Assembly (NCBI GenBank): GCA_029959555.1
Contig: JASCPI010000028.1
Span: forward strand, 1 to 64,000
Source: Lysobacteraceae bacterium PS02065
GTDB taxonomy: Bacteria > Pseudomonadota > Gammaproteobacteria > Xanthomonadales > Rhodanobacteraceae
DNA length: 64,000 nt
Direction: 5' to 3'
The notes below the pieces were generated by a model. The model did not search any database. It was given only the letters and a program-made list of their open reading frames with translations, and was not told the DNA's origin. Made by a program: the position numbers and the translations under genes. Below are positions 42,814 to 52,562 of the stretch, one piece after another (the first letter of the stretch is position 1; each line of letters opens with the position of its first letter).

Positions 42814-43374
42814 ATGGCGCTCAAGTCCACGATCCACAAGGCCGAACTGCAGGTCAGCGACATGGACCGGCACTACTACGCGACGCACGCGCTGACGCTG
42901 GCCCGGCATCCGTCCGAAACCGATGCGCGCATGATGGTGCGCCTGCTCGCGTTCGCGCTGTTCGCGCACGAGCGCCTCGTGTTCGGCAAGGGCCTGAGCA
43001 GCGAGGACGAGCCCGACCTCTGGCGCCACGAGCTCGACGGCGACATCGCCCTCTGGATCGATCTCGGCCAGCCGGACGAGTCGCGCATACGCCGCGCCTG
43101 TGGCCGTGCGCGCGAGGTCGTCGTGATCACCTATGCGCCGCGCCAGGCCGGTCCGTGGTGGGACAAGCACGGTGCCGCGCTGTCGAAGCTGCGCAACCTC
43201 ACCGTGATCGACCTCGACGAAGCCTCCGTCGAGGCACTCGCGGCACTCAGCGAGCGCGGCATGCGCGTGCAATGCCTGATCCAGGACGGCCTCGTGCAGT
43301 GGATGGACGAGCGCGGCAGCACGATCGAGATCACGCCCGACCTGCGCCTGGGGCGACTGCTGCAGGAGGCCTGA
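42814..43374 (+). CDS. yaeQ: YaeQ family protein
   Basis: 186 residues. Family pattern throughout: ALKSTIHKAELQVSDMDRHYY, LTLARHPSETDARMMVRLLAFALFA, LWIDLGQPDESRIRRACGRA and LRNLTVIDLDEASV. YaeQ is a small cytoplasmic protein whose fold resembles PD-(D/E)XK nucleases; the E. coli and Salmonella proteins were once linked to transcriptional antitermination, but function is unclear. Length is typical. Its stop is 3 bases from the GTG of the next gene, which has a GGAGG site, suggesting co-translation. Confidence 0.93.
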   Translation: MALKSTIHKAELQVSDMDRHYYATHALTLARHPSETDARMMVRLLAFALFAHERLVFGKGLSSEDEPDLWRHELDGDIALWIDLGQPDESRIRRACGRAREVVVITYAPRQAGPWWDKHGAALSKLRNLTVIDLDEASVEALAALSERGMRVQCLIQDGLVQWMDERGSTIEITPDLRLGRLLQEA

Positions 43375-43377
43375 GGC

Positions 43378-44568
43378 GTGGCGGAGTTCGACACGGTCGA
43401 CGTGCTCGTGGTCGGCGGCGGTGCCGCGGGCCTCATGTGCGCCGCGACGGCCGGGCGTCGTGGCCGCCGCGTGCGCGTGGTCGAGCACGCCAACCGGGTC
43501 GGCAAGAAGATCCTCATGTCGGGCGGCGGGCGCTGCAACTTCACGAACCTCGGCACGACGCCGGCGAATTTCCTGTCGGCGAACCCGCATTACTGCAAGT
43601 CCGCGCTCGCGCGCTACACGCCGTACGACTTCCTCGCGATGGTCGATCGCCATCGCATCGCCTGGCACGAGAAGGATGTCGGCCAGCTGTTCTGCGACGA
43701 GTCGTCCAAGCTCGTCGTGCGCATGCTGCTGGACGAGTGCGAGGCCGCCGGCGTGCGCGTCGACACGGGCTGCGCGGTCGGCGCGATCACGCGCCTCGAC
43801 GACGGCGCCTATGTCGTAGAGACCGCCAACGGCCGCGTGCGCGCGACCTCGCTCGTCGTCGCCACGGGCGGCTTGTCGATCCCGAGCATGGGCGCGACCG
43901 GCTTCGGCTACACGGTCGCGGCGCAGTTCGGCCATCGGCTGCTGCCGACGCGCGCGGGACTCGTGCCGCTGACGTTGAGCGGCAAGCACCAGGAGCGTTT
44001 CGAGGATCTCAGTGGCATCGCATTCCCGGTCGAGGTGTCGTGCAACGGCATGTCGTTCCGGTCCGACCTGCTGGTCACCCATCGCGGCCTGAGCGGGCCG
44101 GCGATCCTGCAGATCTCCTCGTACTGGCAGCCCGGCGACGAACTCGTGCTCGACCTGTTGCCCGGCATCGACGCCGAAGCGCTGCTGGCCGATGCGCGTG
44201 CGGCGCGCCCGGCCGCCGAGCTGCGCACGGTACTCGCCGATGCGTTGCCGCGCCGTTTCGCGCAGCGCCTGTGCGAGGTGTGGTTCGAGAGCAGGCCGAT
44301 GCGCCAGTACCGCGAGGCCGAGCTGCGCGCGGTCGCGGCACAGCTCGCCGCATTCCGCATCGTCGCGAGTGGCACCGAAGGCTATCGCACAGCCGAGGTC
44401 ACGCTCGGCGGCGTCGATACGGACCAGTTGTCGTCGAGCACGATGCAGTCGAAGCTCGCGCCGGGCCTGTTCTTCATCGGCGAGGTCGTCGACGTGACCG
44501 GGCATCTGGGTGGCTACAACTTCCAGTGGGCGTGGGCGTCCGGGCACGCCGCGGGCGAGGTCGCGTGA
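43378..44568 (+). CDS. HI0933-family FAD-dependent oxidoreductase (YhiN-like)
   Basis: 396 residues with a GTG start at 43378 after CAGGAGGCC. FAD-binding Rossmann motif VVGGGAAGLMCAATAG (about residue 10), then VGKKILMSGGGRCNFTN (about 40), TGGLSIPSMGATGFGYTVA (about 162) and C-terminal GGYNFQWAWASGHAAG, the family signature. HI0933-like flavoproteins are widespread cytoplasmic enzymes whose physiological substrate is not established. The start immediately follows yaeQ, indicating a two-gene unit. It is convergent with the phosphatase gene at 44577. Confidence 0.93.
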   Translation: MAEFDTVDVLVVGGGAAGLMCAATAGRRGRRVRVVEHANRVGKKILMSGGGRCNFTNLGTTPANFLSANPHYCKSALARYTPYDFLAMVDRHRIAWHEKDVGQLFCDESSKLVVRMLLDECEAAGVRVDTGCAVGAITRLDDGAYVVETANGRVRATSLVVATGGLSIPSMGATGFGYTVAAQFGHRLLPTRAGLVPLTLSGKHQERFEDLSGIAFPVEVSCNGMSFRSDLLVTHRGLSGPAILQISSYWQPGDELVLDLLPGIDAEALLADARAARPAAELRTVLADALPRRFAQRLCEVWFESRPMRQYREAELRAVAAQLAAFRIVASGTEGYRTAEVTLGGVDTDQLSSSTMQSKLAPGLFFIGEVVDVTGHLGGYNFQWAWASGHAAGEVA

Positions 44569-44576
44569 GCGCGGCC

Positions 44577-45182
44577 TCAGTCGTCCTGGAACTGCACCGC
44601 GCTGAGGCAGCGCAGCGCGAACTGGCCGTGGCGGTGGCGCAGCCGCGTCACGCGCGCCTCGTCGACGCCGAGCGCGGTAGCCCGCGCGGGCGGCAGGCCG
44701 AGCGCATGGCACAGCAGCGCGCGGATCGATCCCGCGTGCGCGATCGCGAGCACGCAGTCGTCCTCGCCGGTCGAGCCGATCAGCGCGGCCAGCCAGCTGC
44801 CGGTGCGCTGGAGCACATCCGCGAAGCTCTCGCCGTCGGGGGCGTCCTGGATCACCCAGTTCTCGAGCCAGCGCCGGTGGCGCTCGCCGTCGGTCTTGTG
44901 GATGTCGCTCCACTCGCGGCCGTCCCAGGCGCCGAAGTCGAGCTCGCGCAGGCGCGCGTCGGCGAGCGGCTCGGTCGCGAAGCGCGCGGCGAACACCTGC
45001 GCGGACTGCTGCGCGCGACGGCGGTCGCTGCAGAACAGGAAGCGCGGCGGCGTGCCGGTCCAGCTCGCGGCGAGCCTCTGCACGCGCGTGAAGCCCTGCG
45101 TCGACAGCGGCAGGTCGGTCCTGCCGATGCAGCGTCCGGCGCCCGCGTCGATCCCGCCGTGGCGGACGAGGATGAGGTCCAA
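44577..45182 (-). CDS. histidine phosphatase family protein
   Basis: 201 residues. Phosphoglycerate mutase-like fold: RHGGID with catalytic H8, SDRRRAQQSA (second Arg), ELDFGAWDGREW (Glu) and AHAGSIRALL (second His). This is the arrangement seen in alpha-ribazole phosphatase (CobC) and related enzymes. No cobalamin gene is nearby, so a CobC assignment is unsupported. Soluble, cytoplasmic. Confidence 0.88.
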   Translation of the reverse strand: MDLILVRHGGIDAGAGRCIGRTDLPLSTQGFTRVQRLAASWTGTPPRFLFCSDRRRAQQSAQVFAARFATEPLADARLRELDFGAWDGREWSDIHKTDGERHRRWLENWVIQDAPDGESFADVLQRTGSWLAALIGSTGEDDCVLAIAHAGSIRALLCHALGLPPARATALGVDEARVTRLRHRHGQFALRCLSAVQFQDD

Positions 45183-45287
45183 GGGCGTTCGGCTCGTCGT
45201 CAGGTCGGGGCGAGCAGCCTAGCACCGCGCGCCGGCGGGCGAGCGCCGTGACACCGTTTTGCACGATCTCCGCATGAGGGGCAGGCG

Positions 45288-45980
45288 ATGGCGGCACGAC
45301 CGTTCCTGAAATGGCTCGCGATCACGCGCCGGCACCCGTCGGCGTGGCTGCTCGCCGTGCAGCTGCTCGGCGTGCTGCTGTACCCGGCGATGGAGAACAC
45401 GCCCGAGGGCCGCGCGTTCTTCGGCGCGTTCGGCATCTGCGTGCTCGCGCTCGCGCTGTGGGTGGTCAACCGCAGCCCGGCGCTCAATTGGGTCGCGTGG
45501 GCCATCGCGCTGCCGTCGGTCGCGCTGTCGATCGTCGCCGCGATCGGCGACTACACACGCCTCAACGCGTTCGCGCACCTGCTCGAGGGCGCGCTGTACT
45601 TCTACACGGCCGCGGGCCTGACCGCCTACATGCTGCGCGATCACACGGTCAGCGGCGACGAGCTGTTCGCGGCGGGCGCGACCTTCACGCTGCTCGCATG
45701 GGCGTTCGCATTCTCGTTCTCGGTGTGCCAGCAGTGGTACCCGGGCAGCTTCACGGCCGCGCTCGATCCCGAGTCGCCGCGCACATGGATGGAGTTGCTG
45801 TTCCTGAGCTTCAGCACGCTGTCGGGCGTGGGCCTCAGCGACATCATGCCGTTGCGCCCGCAGGCGCGTGCGCTCGTCATGCTCGAGCAGTTCGCCGGCG
45901 TCATGTACATCGCGCTGGTCGTGTCGCGCCTGATCGGCCTGACCACCTCGCGCGCGATCGCGCGGCGCGACGATCCCTGA
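45288..45980 (+). CDS. ion channel family membrane protein with atypical selectivity filter
   Basis: 230 residues. About six hydrophobic segments; the last two flank a pore-loop like region: residues about 162-200, MELLFLSFSTLSGVGLSDIMPL followed by VMLEQFAGVMYIALVVSRLIG. The position of LSFSTLSGVGLSDIMP corresponds to the potassium-channel filter TxGYGD, but reads TLSGVGLSD, so ion selectivity may differ. N-terminal helices precede it. No RCK domain is encoded. Plasma-membrane location. Pfam Ion_trans_2-like by pattern only. An imperfect hairpin follows the stop (AGCCCGC 45980-45986, GCGGGCT 46005-46011). Confidence 0.78.
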   Translation: MAARPFLKWLAITRRHPSAWLLAVQLLGVLLYPAMENTPEGRAFFGAFGICVLALALWVVNRSPALNWVAWAIALPSVALSIVAAIGDYTRLNAFAHLLEGALYFYTAAGLTAYMLRDHTVSGDELFAAGATFTLLAWAFAFSFSVCQQWYPGSFTAALDPESPRTWMELLFLSFSTLSGVGLSDIMPLRPQARALVMLEQFAGVMYIALVVSRLIGLTTSRAIARRDDP

Positions 45981-46180
45981 GCCCGCACTTGCGGCGGACC
46001 CGCCGCGGGCTTAGAGTGCGCGCCCTGTTCGTTCCCCTTCGAGGGCTGCCGTCATGTTGGTGTCGAATTTCCCGAGGTGTTCCACCGCGTCCTGACCGAC
46101 GCCCGCCTGCCGTGGCGACATGCCCGGCCGGATCGTGAACCTCTGCCTGGCGCGCATGCGCCGCTGGAAATGCGACCCCC

Positions 46181-48223
46181 ATGAACGATCGAACGCTGCG
46201 CGCCGGCTGGGCGCGCCTGTGGCTGCTGCGCATCCATCGCCAGCTGCTCGAATCCAGTCCTGCCGATGAAACCCTCGAGGCGATCCGCCGCGGCCTGACG
46301 CGCCTGCGTGCGCGCGGCGTCGGTGCCGAGACCGATGCCGAGGCCTTGAAGGCGCGTGTCGCGCGCATGCTCGCTCGAACGCGTGTCGACGAGCGTATCG
46401 CTGCACATCCGTTGTACGCCGATGCCGCGCGCGTGTTCGGCCTCGACGCGGCTGCGCTGCGCGTGCTCGCATTCGCGACCGCCTTGCACGCGAGCGAGGC
46501 GATGCTCGACGTCGTACGCAGCTCGCGCCGCTACCCGGGCACCCGCAGCGGCTTCGTGCGCCTGCTCGGCGACGCCCTCGGCATGCCGTTGCTGCGGATG
46601 CGGCGCACGCTGCGTGCGCGCGGACCGCTGCTCGCGAGCGGCCTCGTGACCGTGTTCAACGGCAATTACGCCGACGCGAGCGAGGCGCTCGAGCCGGGTC
46701 ACGATTTCGCCCATCTCGTCGAGGAGGACGCCACGTCGGTCGGTCGCGTGCTCGACCGCCTGTTCGAGCGCGCCGGCCCCGGACGCCTAGGATTCGCCGA
46801 CTATCCGCACCTCGGCGATGCGCTCGCGCGCCTGCGCGACTACCTCGCCGCCGCCGCACGCGGTCGGCACGGCGCGAACGTACTGCTGCACGGGCCGCCC
46901 GGCACCGGCAAGAGCGAACTCGCGCGCGTGCTCGCCGAAGCCACCGGACTCGACCTCTACCTCGTGCGCAGCGCCGACGAGGACGGCGAGCCGATCGAAG
47001 GCGCCGCGCGCCTGCATGCGTACGAAGTCGCGCAACGTGCCCTCGCCACCAACCCGCGCGCGCTGCTGCTGTTCGACGAGTTCGAGGATGTCGTGCGCAG
47101 CCCGGCGTCGGCGCGTGGCGGCGAGGCCGGCGCGATCGGCTACAAGAGCTGGATCAATCGCAGCCTCGAGCTCGCGCGCGTGCCCTGCCTGTGGATCGGC
47201 AACCGCACCGGATGCCTCGACGACTCGCAGCTGCGTCGTTTCGACATCGCGCTCGAGGTCGTGCCGCCGCCGCGGCATGCGCGCCGCGACCTGCTCGAGC
47301 GCACGTTCGGCGCGCTCGGCCTGCCGGGGCCGCTGCTCGACGAGGTCGCCGCGCACGAGGCCTTCGCGCCGGCGCACTTCGCACGCGCAGCGCGTGTCGT
47401 CGAACGCCTCGGCGTGCGCGACGCGGCCACCGCCGAGCGCGTGCTGCGCGGTTCGCTCGACGAGATCCTCGTGCTGCAGGGCATGCGTCCGCTCGCGCGT
47501 CGGCCGCGCGGCGACGTGTTCGATCCGACCTTCGTGCGTGTCGACCAGCCGCTCGAACCGATCCTCGCGCTGCTGGAACGGCGCGGGGACGCGCGCCTGT
47601 GCCTGTACGGCCCGCCCGGTACCGGCAAGACCGCGCTCGCCGCGCACATCGCCGCGCGCACGGGACGTCCGCTGCACAAGAAGCGCGCGGCCGACCTGCT
47701 CGGTCCGTACCTCGGCGAAACCGAGGCGAACATCGCGCGCATGTTCCGCGATGCCGAGCGCGACGGTGCGGTGCTGTGCCTGGACGAGGCCGACAGCTTC
47801 CTGCGCGACCGCGAGGGTGCGCAGCGCAGCTGGGAGGTCACGCAGGTCAACGAACTGCTGACGCGACTCGAGGACCACGACGGCATCGTCGTCGCCTCGA
47901 CCAACCTCATGGGCACGCTCGACGCGGCGGCATTGCGCCGCTTCGACTTCAAACTGCGTTTCGACTGGCTCGATCTCGCGCAGCGCCGCGCGATGTTCGC
48001 GAGCGAGGCCGCGCGCTTCGGCCTCGCCGCAGACCTCGACGACACCGAGCGCGAGCAGGGCCTGCGTCGGCTCGACCGGCTCGCGCCGGGCGATTTCGCC
48101 GCGTTGCGGCGCCGCTTCGAGGCGGCGCCGGGTGGCAGCGAGCGGGTCCTGCTCGAGGCGCTCGCGGCCGAGCTCGCGCTCAAGCCCGGTGCCGCGCGCG
48201 CCTCGATCGGCTTCGCGCGCTGA
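46181..48223 (+). CDS. two-domain AAA ATPase
   Basis: 680 residues. Two AAA modules: Walker A GPPGTGKS at about 237-244 with Walker B ALLLFDEFED (about 290), and a second Walker A GPPGTGKT at about 476-483 with VLCLDEADS (about 525). Both have the RRFD arginine-finger-like motif (LDDSQLRRFD, LDAAALRRFD). An N-terminal helical region of about 200 residues is not recognised, and no protease, Lon or Hsp100 domain follows. It may form a cytoplasmic hexamer with an unknown target. The gene ends 1 base from the convergent peptidase gene. Confidence 0.85.
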   Translation: MNDRTLRAGWARLWLLRIHRQLLESSPADETLEAIRRGLTRLRARGVGAETDAEALKARVARMLARTRVDERIAAHPLYADAARVFGLDAAALRVLAFATALHASEAMLDVVRSSRRYPGTRSGFVRLLGDALGMPLLRMRRTLRARGPLLASGLVTVFNGNYADASEALEPGHDFAHLVEEDATSVGRVLDRLFERAGPGRLGFADYPHLGDALARLRDYLAAAARGRHGANVLLHGPPGTGKSELARVLAEATGLDLYLVRSADEDGEPIEGAARLHAYEVAQRALATNPRALLLFDEFEDVVRSPASARGGEAGAIGYKSWINRSLELARVPCLWIGNRTGCLDDSQLRRFDIALEVVPPPRHARRDLLERTFGALGLPGPLLDEVAAHEAFAPAHFARAARVVERLGVRDAATAERVLRGSLDEILVLQGMRPLARRPRGDVFDPTFVRVDQPLEPILALLERRGDARLCLYGPPGTGKTALAAHIAARTGRPLHKKRAADLLGPYLGETEANIARMFRDAERDGAVLCLDEADSFLRDREGAQRSWEVTQVNELLTRLEDHDGIVVASTNLMGTLDAAALRRFDFKLRFDWLDLAQRRAMFASEAARFGLAADLDDTEREQGLRRLDRLAPGDFAALRRRFEAAPGGSERVLLEALAAELALKPGAARASIGFAR

Positions 48224-48224
48224 A

Positions 48225-51182
48225 CTACAGCGCGTCGAAGTGCAGGATCGCGTTGGTGACGAGCGGGTAGCTGCCGAGCGTCGCGCCGCGCCACAGCGGG
48301 TTGATGCCGAACAGCAGCACATGGCCTTCGCCGTAGCGCGCGTCGACGACGGCAGCACGGCGGGCCATCGCGCCGCCGTTGTCGAGCAGGCCCGAGACGA
48401 ACAGGTCCTTGTCGTCGGCGAAGCGCAGCAGTGCGCGCGGACGCAGGGCCTCGGGGATCAGCAGCAGGTTGTTGCGCTGCTGCTCGGCGTTGAGCGGCAT
48501 CGCCTGCCACGGCTCGGCGTCGGCGAGCGCGTGCGGCGCCGGGTAGCCGGCACCCTGCGGCATGTCGACGTCGTCGGGGCCGCCGCGGCCGGTCGGGCGC
48601 TCGTGGGTCTTCGCGGTGACGAGGTCGCGGCGGTCGCCGCCGACCATCCAGCTCAGCGTGAAGGCCATGCCGTCGGCGCTGTAGACCGGGAACAGGCCGT
48701 CGTAGCCCCAGGTCACCGGGCTCGCCGACTCGGTCGGCTGCGCGCGCACGATCGTGCCGTTGATGCGCAGGTCGCGCTTGGGCGCGACCTTCACACCCGG
48801 CGCGAGGCCGACGTCGATCGCGAACTGTGCCGTGCCCTGCGAGGTGACGAGCACGCCGCCTTCGCGCACGAAGCGCTTGAGGTTCTCGACGCCGATCGCC
48901 CCGAGGCCCGGGCGCGTGTCGTCGGTGCTGTCGATGCGGCCGAGGTTCGGCGTCAGTGCGGTGGTCTTCCACGGCGTCGGCTCGCCCCACATCGGCAGGC
49001 CGTCGACGATGAGCGAGCTCGGCGCACGCACTGGGCCGAACAGGATCACGTCGAAGCGCTTGCGCAGGTTGGCGTCGCGCGCGGCGTCCTGCGTGCTGAT
49101 GTAGGTGAACGGCACGCCGAGCTCGTCGAGTGCGAGGCGCCACCAGCCTTCGGTCTGCGTATCGATCCAGGTGTGCATGACCGCGACGCGCGGCAGGCGC
49201 AGGCGACGCGTCGCGACCTCGGGTACGGTCGAGGCGCGCTGCACGTCGAGGCCGAGCCTGGCGAGCGTCGCGTCGAATGCGGCATCGGACTTGGCGACGA
49301 CGAGCGTGCCCGGCGCGAAGCGGCGGCCGTCGACCTCGAACGCGGCCGTGGCGACGTCGATCGCGACGCCCTTGGCGGCGAAGCGAAGGCTCGCGAGTTC
49401 GGCGGTCGCGGCGTTGGCGACGAGGCGCACGCGGCCGTCGCCTTGCGTGCGTGACGCATCGACCGCGCCGTCGACGCGGCGCATCGGCGCCTGCAACAGG
49501 GCGAGGTCGGTGACGCGCTCGACGTCGACGCCGAACTGGTCGCCCATCGACCAGCCGGTGTCGTCGTAGGGGTTCTTCTGCGGATCGTCCGGTGCCCAGA
49601 ACTGGCGGTCGAGCAGCGTGTCGGCGATGCGCGAGTAGGGCTGGTCCATGCGCACGACGTAGCTGCCGGCCGGGAACGTGCGCGTGCGCGGGGCCTTCTT
49701 CGCATCGCCCTCGGCGTCTGCCACGCCCTTCGACAGCGGCGTCGAGGCGACCGGCCAGCTCACGGTGAGCGGTGCGTCGAGGCGGTGGATCTCGGCTTTC
49801 TGGCGGCGCATGACCTCGAGCAGCTTGGCCTGCGCGTTGCGGCGCGGATCGTCGGCGCTGAACACGTAGCCGGCCGGGCCCGCGTCCTGCGGCTTGGTCA
49901 CCGCGCGCTTGGACTTGAGCCAGAACGTGTGCAGGAACTGCTTGCCGTTGCGCGAGAAGTAGTCGAGCGCGGTCAGCACGCCGCTCTGCGAGTAATTGTT
50001 GTTGTTGCGCTGCGACCACAGCACGGTCGCGCGCGGCGGGTTCGGTCGGTACCAGGTGCGCTCGTAGTCTTCCGGATCGAGGATGCGCTCGACCGTGTCG
50101 GCGCCACCGTTGCCGAAGGTCTCGTAGAGCCGGCTGATGCCGTTGTGCATCGCCGCCACGAACATCAGATAACCAGGGCTCCAGGTATCGAAGTTGCCGT
50201 GCGTGAACACGCCGGGCAGGCCGAGGCGTGTCAGTGTCTCGACGTTGTTCCAGCCGAGCTGGTTCCACTCGTTGACGAGCAGCGGATCGACCCAGGCGTT
50301 GTACGGGCCCGCACCGACCGTGTTGTCGTAGAGGAACGGCACCGACTCGTGCAGGTCGTGCAGCACCTGCGCGTGCTGACTGGTGTAGCTGTCGATGATG
50401 TTCCGCGTCAGCGCGAGCGAGGCGACCATCGCGTCACGGTTGTTGTCGTGTGCGACGTAGTGGCCCCAGTACAGCAGGCGCGGCATCGTCACGTCGGGAT
50501 GCGCACGGTGCCAGGCGTAGAGGTCGACCATGCGCTCCCAGCCGTCGGGTTCCACGACCGGCGTGATCAGCACGATCATGTTCCTGCGGATGGCCTGGAT
50601 GTACGGCGCCTCGTCGACGGTCAGGCGGTAGGCGAGCTCCATGAGCGAGGTCGGCGTGCCGGTCTCGGTCGAATGGATCGCGCCGGTCAGGTAGTAGACC
50701 GGCACCGACGCCTCGATCAGTGGTGCCGCGCGCGCGTCGTCGAGGCCGATCCTGCGCGGGTCGGCGAGCTGGGCGAGGCGCTCGCGGTTGGCGTCCATGT
50801 CGGCGAGCACGGCCTCGTCGGCGATCGCCGCGACGATCATCTCGCGGCCTTCTTCCGACCGCCCGATGCTGAACACCTTCACGCGCGGGCTGCTCGCCGC
50901 GAGCGTGCGGAAGTATCCGTGCACGGTGTCGAGCCGCGGCAGCGTGTTCGGCGCGCCCGAGACGTCGCCGAGTGCCTTGGCCGGTGTCGGCACGGTCGGC
51001 GAGGCCGGCAGGTACTCGGTCAGGATCGTGTTGAACGCCGGGTCGGTCGTGTACTCGGCGATGCGCGCGCCGTACCAGGCGTCGACGGGCTGCGCGGGAT
51101 CACGCGCGAAACGGTGCTCGAGCGGTGCCGCGACGGCACAGGTCGCCGCGAGCAGCGCGGCGGCGGAAAGGAGGCGGCGCAT
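48225..51182 (-). CDS. secreted M14-family zinc carboxypeptidase-like protein
   Basis: 985 residues from the ATG at 51182. A signal peptide ends near AVAAP (about 19). The zinc site has H170 and E173 in AIHSTETGTP (HxxE) and H278 in DLHES. The domain covers about 80-380 and includes the block VYYLTGAIHST and DNNRDA. The remaining 600 residues form a beta-rich C-terminal part with WKTTALTPNLGRIDSTDD and a class I amidotransferase-like segment AVMHTWIDTQTEGWWRLALDELGVPF. Such large M14 peptidases are common in Xanthomonadales and Bacteroidetes; true carboxypeptidase action is not proven. Exported, probably periplasmic or extracellular. Confidence 0.88.
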   Translation of the reverse strand: MRRLLSAAALLAATCAVAAPLEHRFARDPAQPVDAWYGARIAEYTTDPAFNTILTEYLPASPTVPTPAKALGDVSGAPNTLPRLDTVHGYFRTLAASSPRVKVFSIGRSEEGREMIVAAIADEAVLADMDANRERLAQLADPRRIGLDDARAAPLIEASVPVYYLTGAIHSTETGTPTSLMELAYRLTVDEAPYIQAIRRNMIVLITPVVEPDGWERMVDLYAWHRAHPDVTMPRLLYWGHYVAHDNNRDAMVASLALTRNIIDSYTSQHAQVLHDLHESVPFLYDNTVGAGPYNAWVDPLLVNEWNQLGWNNVETLTRLGLPGVFTHGNFDTWSPGYLMFVAAMHNGISRLYETFGNGGADTVERILDPEDYERTWYRPNPPRATVLWSQRNNNNYSQSGVLTALDYFSRNGKQFLHTFWLKSKRAVTKPQDAGPAGYVFSADDPRRNAQAKLLEVMRRQKAEIHRLDAPLTVSWPVASTPLSKGVADAEGDAKKAPRTRTFPAGSYVVRMDQPYSRIADTLLDRQFWAPDDPQKNPYDDTGWSMGDQFGVDVERVTDLALLQAPMRRVDGAVDASRTQGDGRVRLVANAATAELASLRFAAKGVAIDVATAAFEVDGRRFAPGTLVVAKSDAAFDATLARLGLDVQRASTVPEVATRRLRLPRVAVMHTWIDTQTEGWWRLALDELGVPFTYISTQDAARDANLRKRFDVILFGPVRAPSSLIVDGLPMWGEPTPWKTTALTPNLGRIDSTDDTRPGLGAIGVENLKRFVREGGVLVTSQGTAQFAIDVGLAPGVKVAPKRDLRINGTIVRAQPTESASPVTWGYDGLFPVYSADGMAFTLSWMVGGDRRDLVTAKTHERPTGRGGPDDVDMPQGAGYPAPHALADAEPWQAMPLNAEQQRNNLLLIPEALRPRALLRFADDKDLFVSGLLDNGGAMARRAAVVDARYGEGHVLLFGINPLWRGATLGSYPLVTNAILHFDAL

Positions 51183-51347
51183 GGGATCCCCGGTGCAGGC
51201 CCGGTCACGGGCATGAAACGGCATTCTGCCAGTGCCACGTCCGGGTTCCGTATGCCGTTGGTGGGGCCTGCAGCCGTGGCAGGAGCGTGCCGCGATGCCG
51301 CACCCGGGCGGGCAGGGTGTCCGTCGAGGGTCCGGTATCATCGGCGC

Positions 51348-52562
51348 ATGACTGCACACCACGATGTCGTGATCGTCGGAGGCGGCCTCGTCGGCGCCAG
51401 CCTCGCCATCGCCCTCGAGGGCAGCGGCCTGCGCGTCGCGCTCGTCGAGGCCGCGCTGCCGCGTGTCGACGCGCAGCCGAGCTACGACGAGCGCAACCTC
51501 GCGCTCGCGCACGCGACGGTCAACGGGCTCGCCTCGCTCGGCGTGTGGGATCACGTGGCGACCCGCGCGGCGCCGATCCGGCGCATCCACGTGAGCCGGC
51601 GCGGCGATTTCGGCAGCGTGCGCTTCGACGCCGAACAGCTCGGCCTGGCCGACTTCGGCGCCGTGCTGCCCGCGCGCGAACTCGGCAACGCGCTGCTCGT
51701 GCGGCTCGACGCGTGCCGCACGCTCGAACGGCACGCACCGGCGACGCTCGTGGCGGTCGAGCCCGGCGACGAGGCCGTCACGCTGCGCCTCGACACGCCC
51801 GACGGTGCGCGCACGCTCACGACGCGCCTGCTCGTCGGCGCCGACGGCACGGCCTCGTTCGTGCGCGACCGCCTCGGCATCGGCACGCAGCGCGTCGACT
51901 ACGCGCAGAGCGTGATCGTGACGACGCTGACGGTCGAGCGCCCGCTCGACGGCCTTGCGTACGAGCGCTTCACGGACAGCGGTCCGGTCGCGCTGCTGCC
52001 GCTCGGCGGTGCGCGTGCCGGCCTCGTGCTCGGCGTGCCGGGTGACGAGGCAGAGGCGGTCGCGGCGCTCGACGATGCGGCCTTCCTCGCGTTCGTGCAC
52101 GAGCGTTTCGGCTGGCGAGCGGGGCGCTTCTCGCGCCCCGGTGCGCGGCGCCCTTACCCGCTCGCACGCGTGATGGCCGATGCGCTCGTCGCGCCGCGCG
52201 CCGTGCTGGTCGGCAATGCCGCGCAGACCGTGCATCCGCTCGGTGCGCAAGGTTTCAACCTGGGCCTGCGCGACGCGCTCACGCTGGCCGAGCTGCTCGA
52301 GGACGTTGCCGGCTGCGGTGGCGATGCCGGCGATGCCGCGCGGCTCGAGGCCTACGTGGAGCGGCGCACGCCCGATCGCGACGCGACCACGGCTTTCAGC
52401 GACGACCTCGTGCGCCTCATGGGCAACGACACGCTGCCGCTGTCGGCGCTGCGCACGCTCGGCTTCGGCGTGCTCGCGCACAGCAGCGCGTTGCGTCGCC
52501 GCGTCGCGCTGCGCGGCATGGGTTTCCGTGGCGACGTCGCGCGCCGGGCGCTGCCGCGATGA
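51348..52562 (+). CDS. ubiH: UbiH-type FAD-dependent hydroxylase (ubiquinone biosynthesis)
   Basis: 404 residues. FAD-binding VVIVGGGLVGASLAIAL (residue 8), SYDERNLALAHATVNGL (the UbiH/COQ6 DxR substrate loop), LLVGADGTASFVRDRLGI (about 163), and GNAAQTVHPLGAQGFNLGLRDA (about 288), which is the second FAD motif. These place it in the UbiH/UbiF/UbiI/VisC group that hydroxylates the quinone ring in aerobic ubiquinone synthesis. The next gene is a paralogue overlapping by ATGA, as in other Xanthomonadales. UbiH versus UbiI is chosen by the YDERN...ALAH pattern; not certain. Confidence 0.85.
   Translation: MTAHHDVVIVGGGLVGASLAIALEGSGLRVALVEAALPRVDAQPSYDERNLALAHATVNGLASLGVWDHVATRAAPIRRIHVSRRGDFGSVRFDAEQLGLADFGAVLPARELGNALLVRLDACRTLERHAPATLVAVEPGDEAVTLRLDTPDGARTLTTRLLVGADGTASFVRDRLGIGTQRVDYAQSVIVTTLTVERPLDGLAYERFTDSGPVALLPLGGARAGLVLGVPGDEAEAVAALDDAAFLAFVHERFGWRAGRFSRPGARRPYPLARVMADALVAPRAVLVGNAAQTVHPLGAQGFNLGLRDALTLAELLEDVAGCGGDAGDAARLEAYVERRTPDRDATTAFSDDLVRLMGNDTLPLSALRTLGFGVLAHSSALRRRVALRGMGFRGDVARRALPR

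Noticed and set aside
47140-50268. 1042-residue open frame on the minus strand across the AAA and M14 genes
   Set aside because: It is an arginine-rich shadow in the wrong frame of two clear genes (an AAA ATPase on the plus strand and the M14 peptidase on the minus strand), with no domain or ribosome site.
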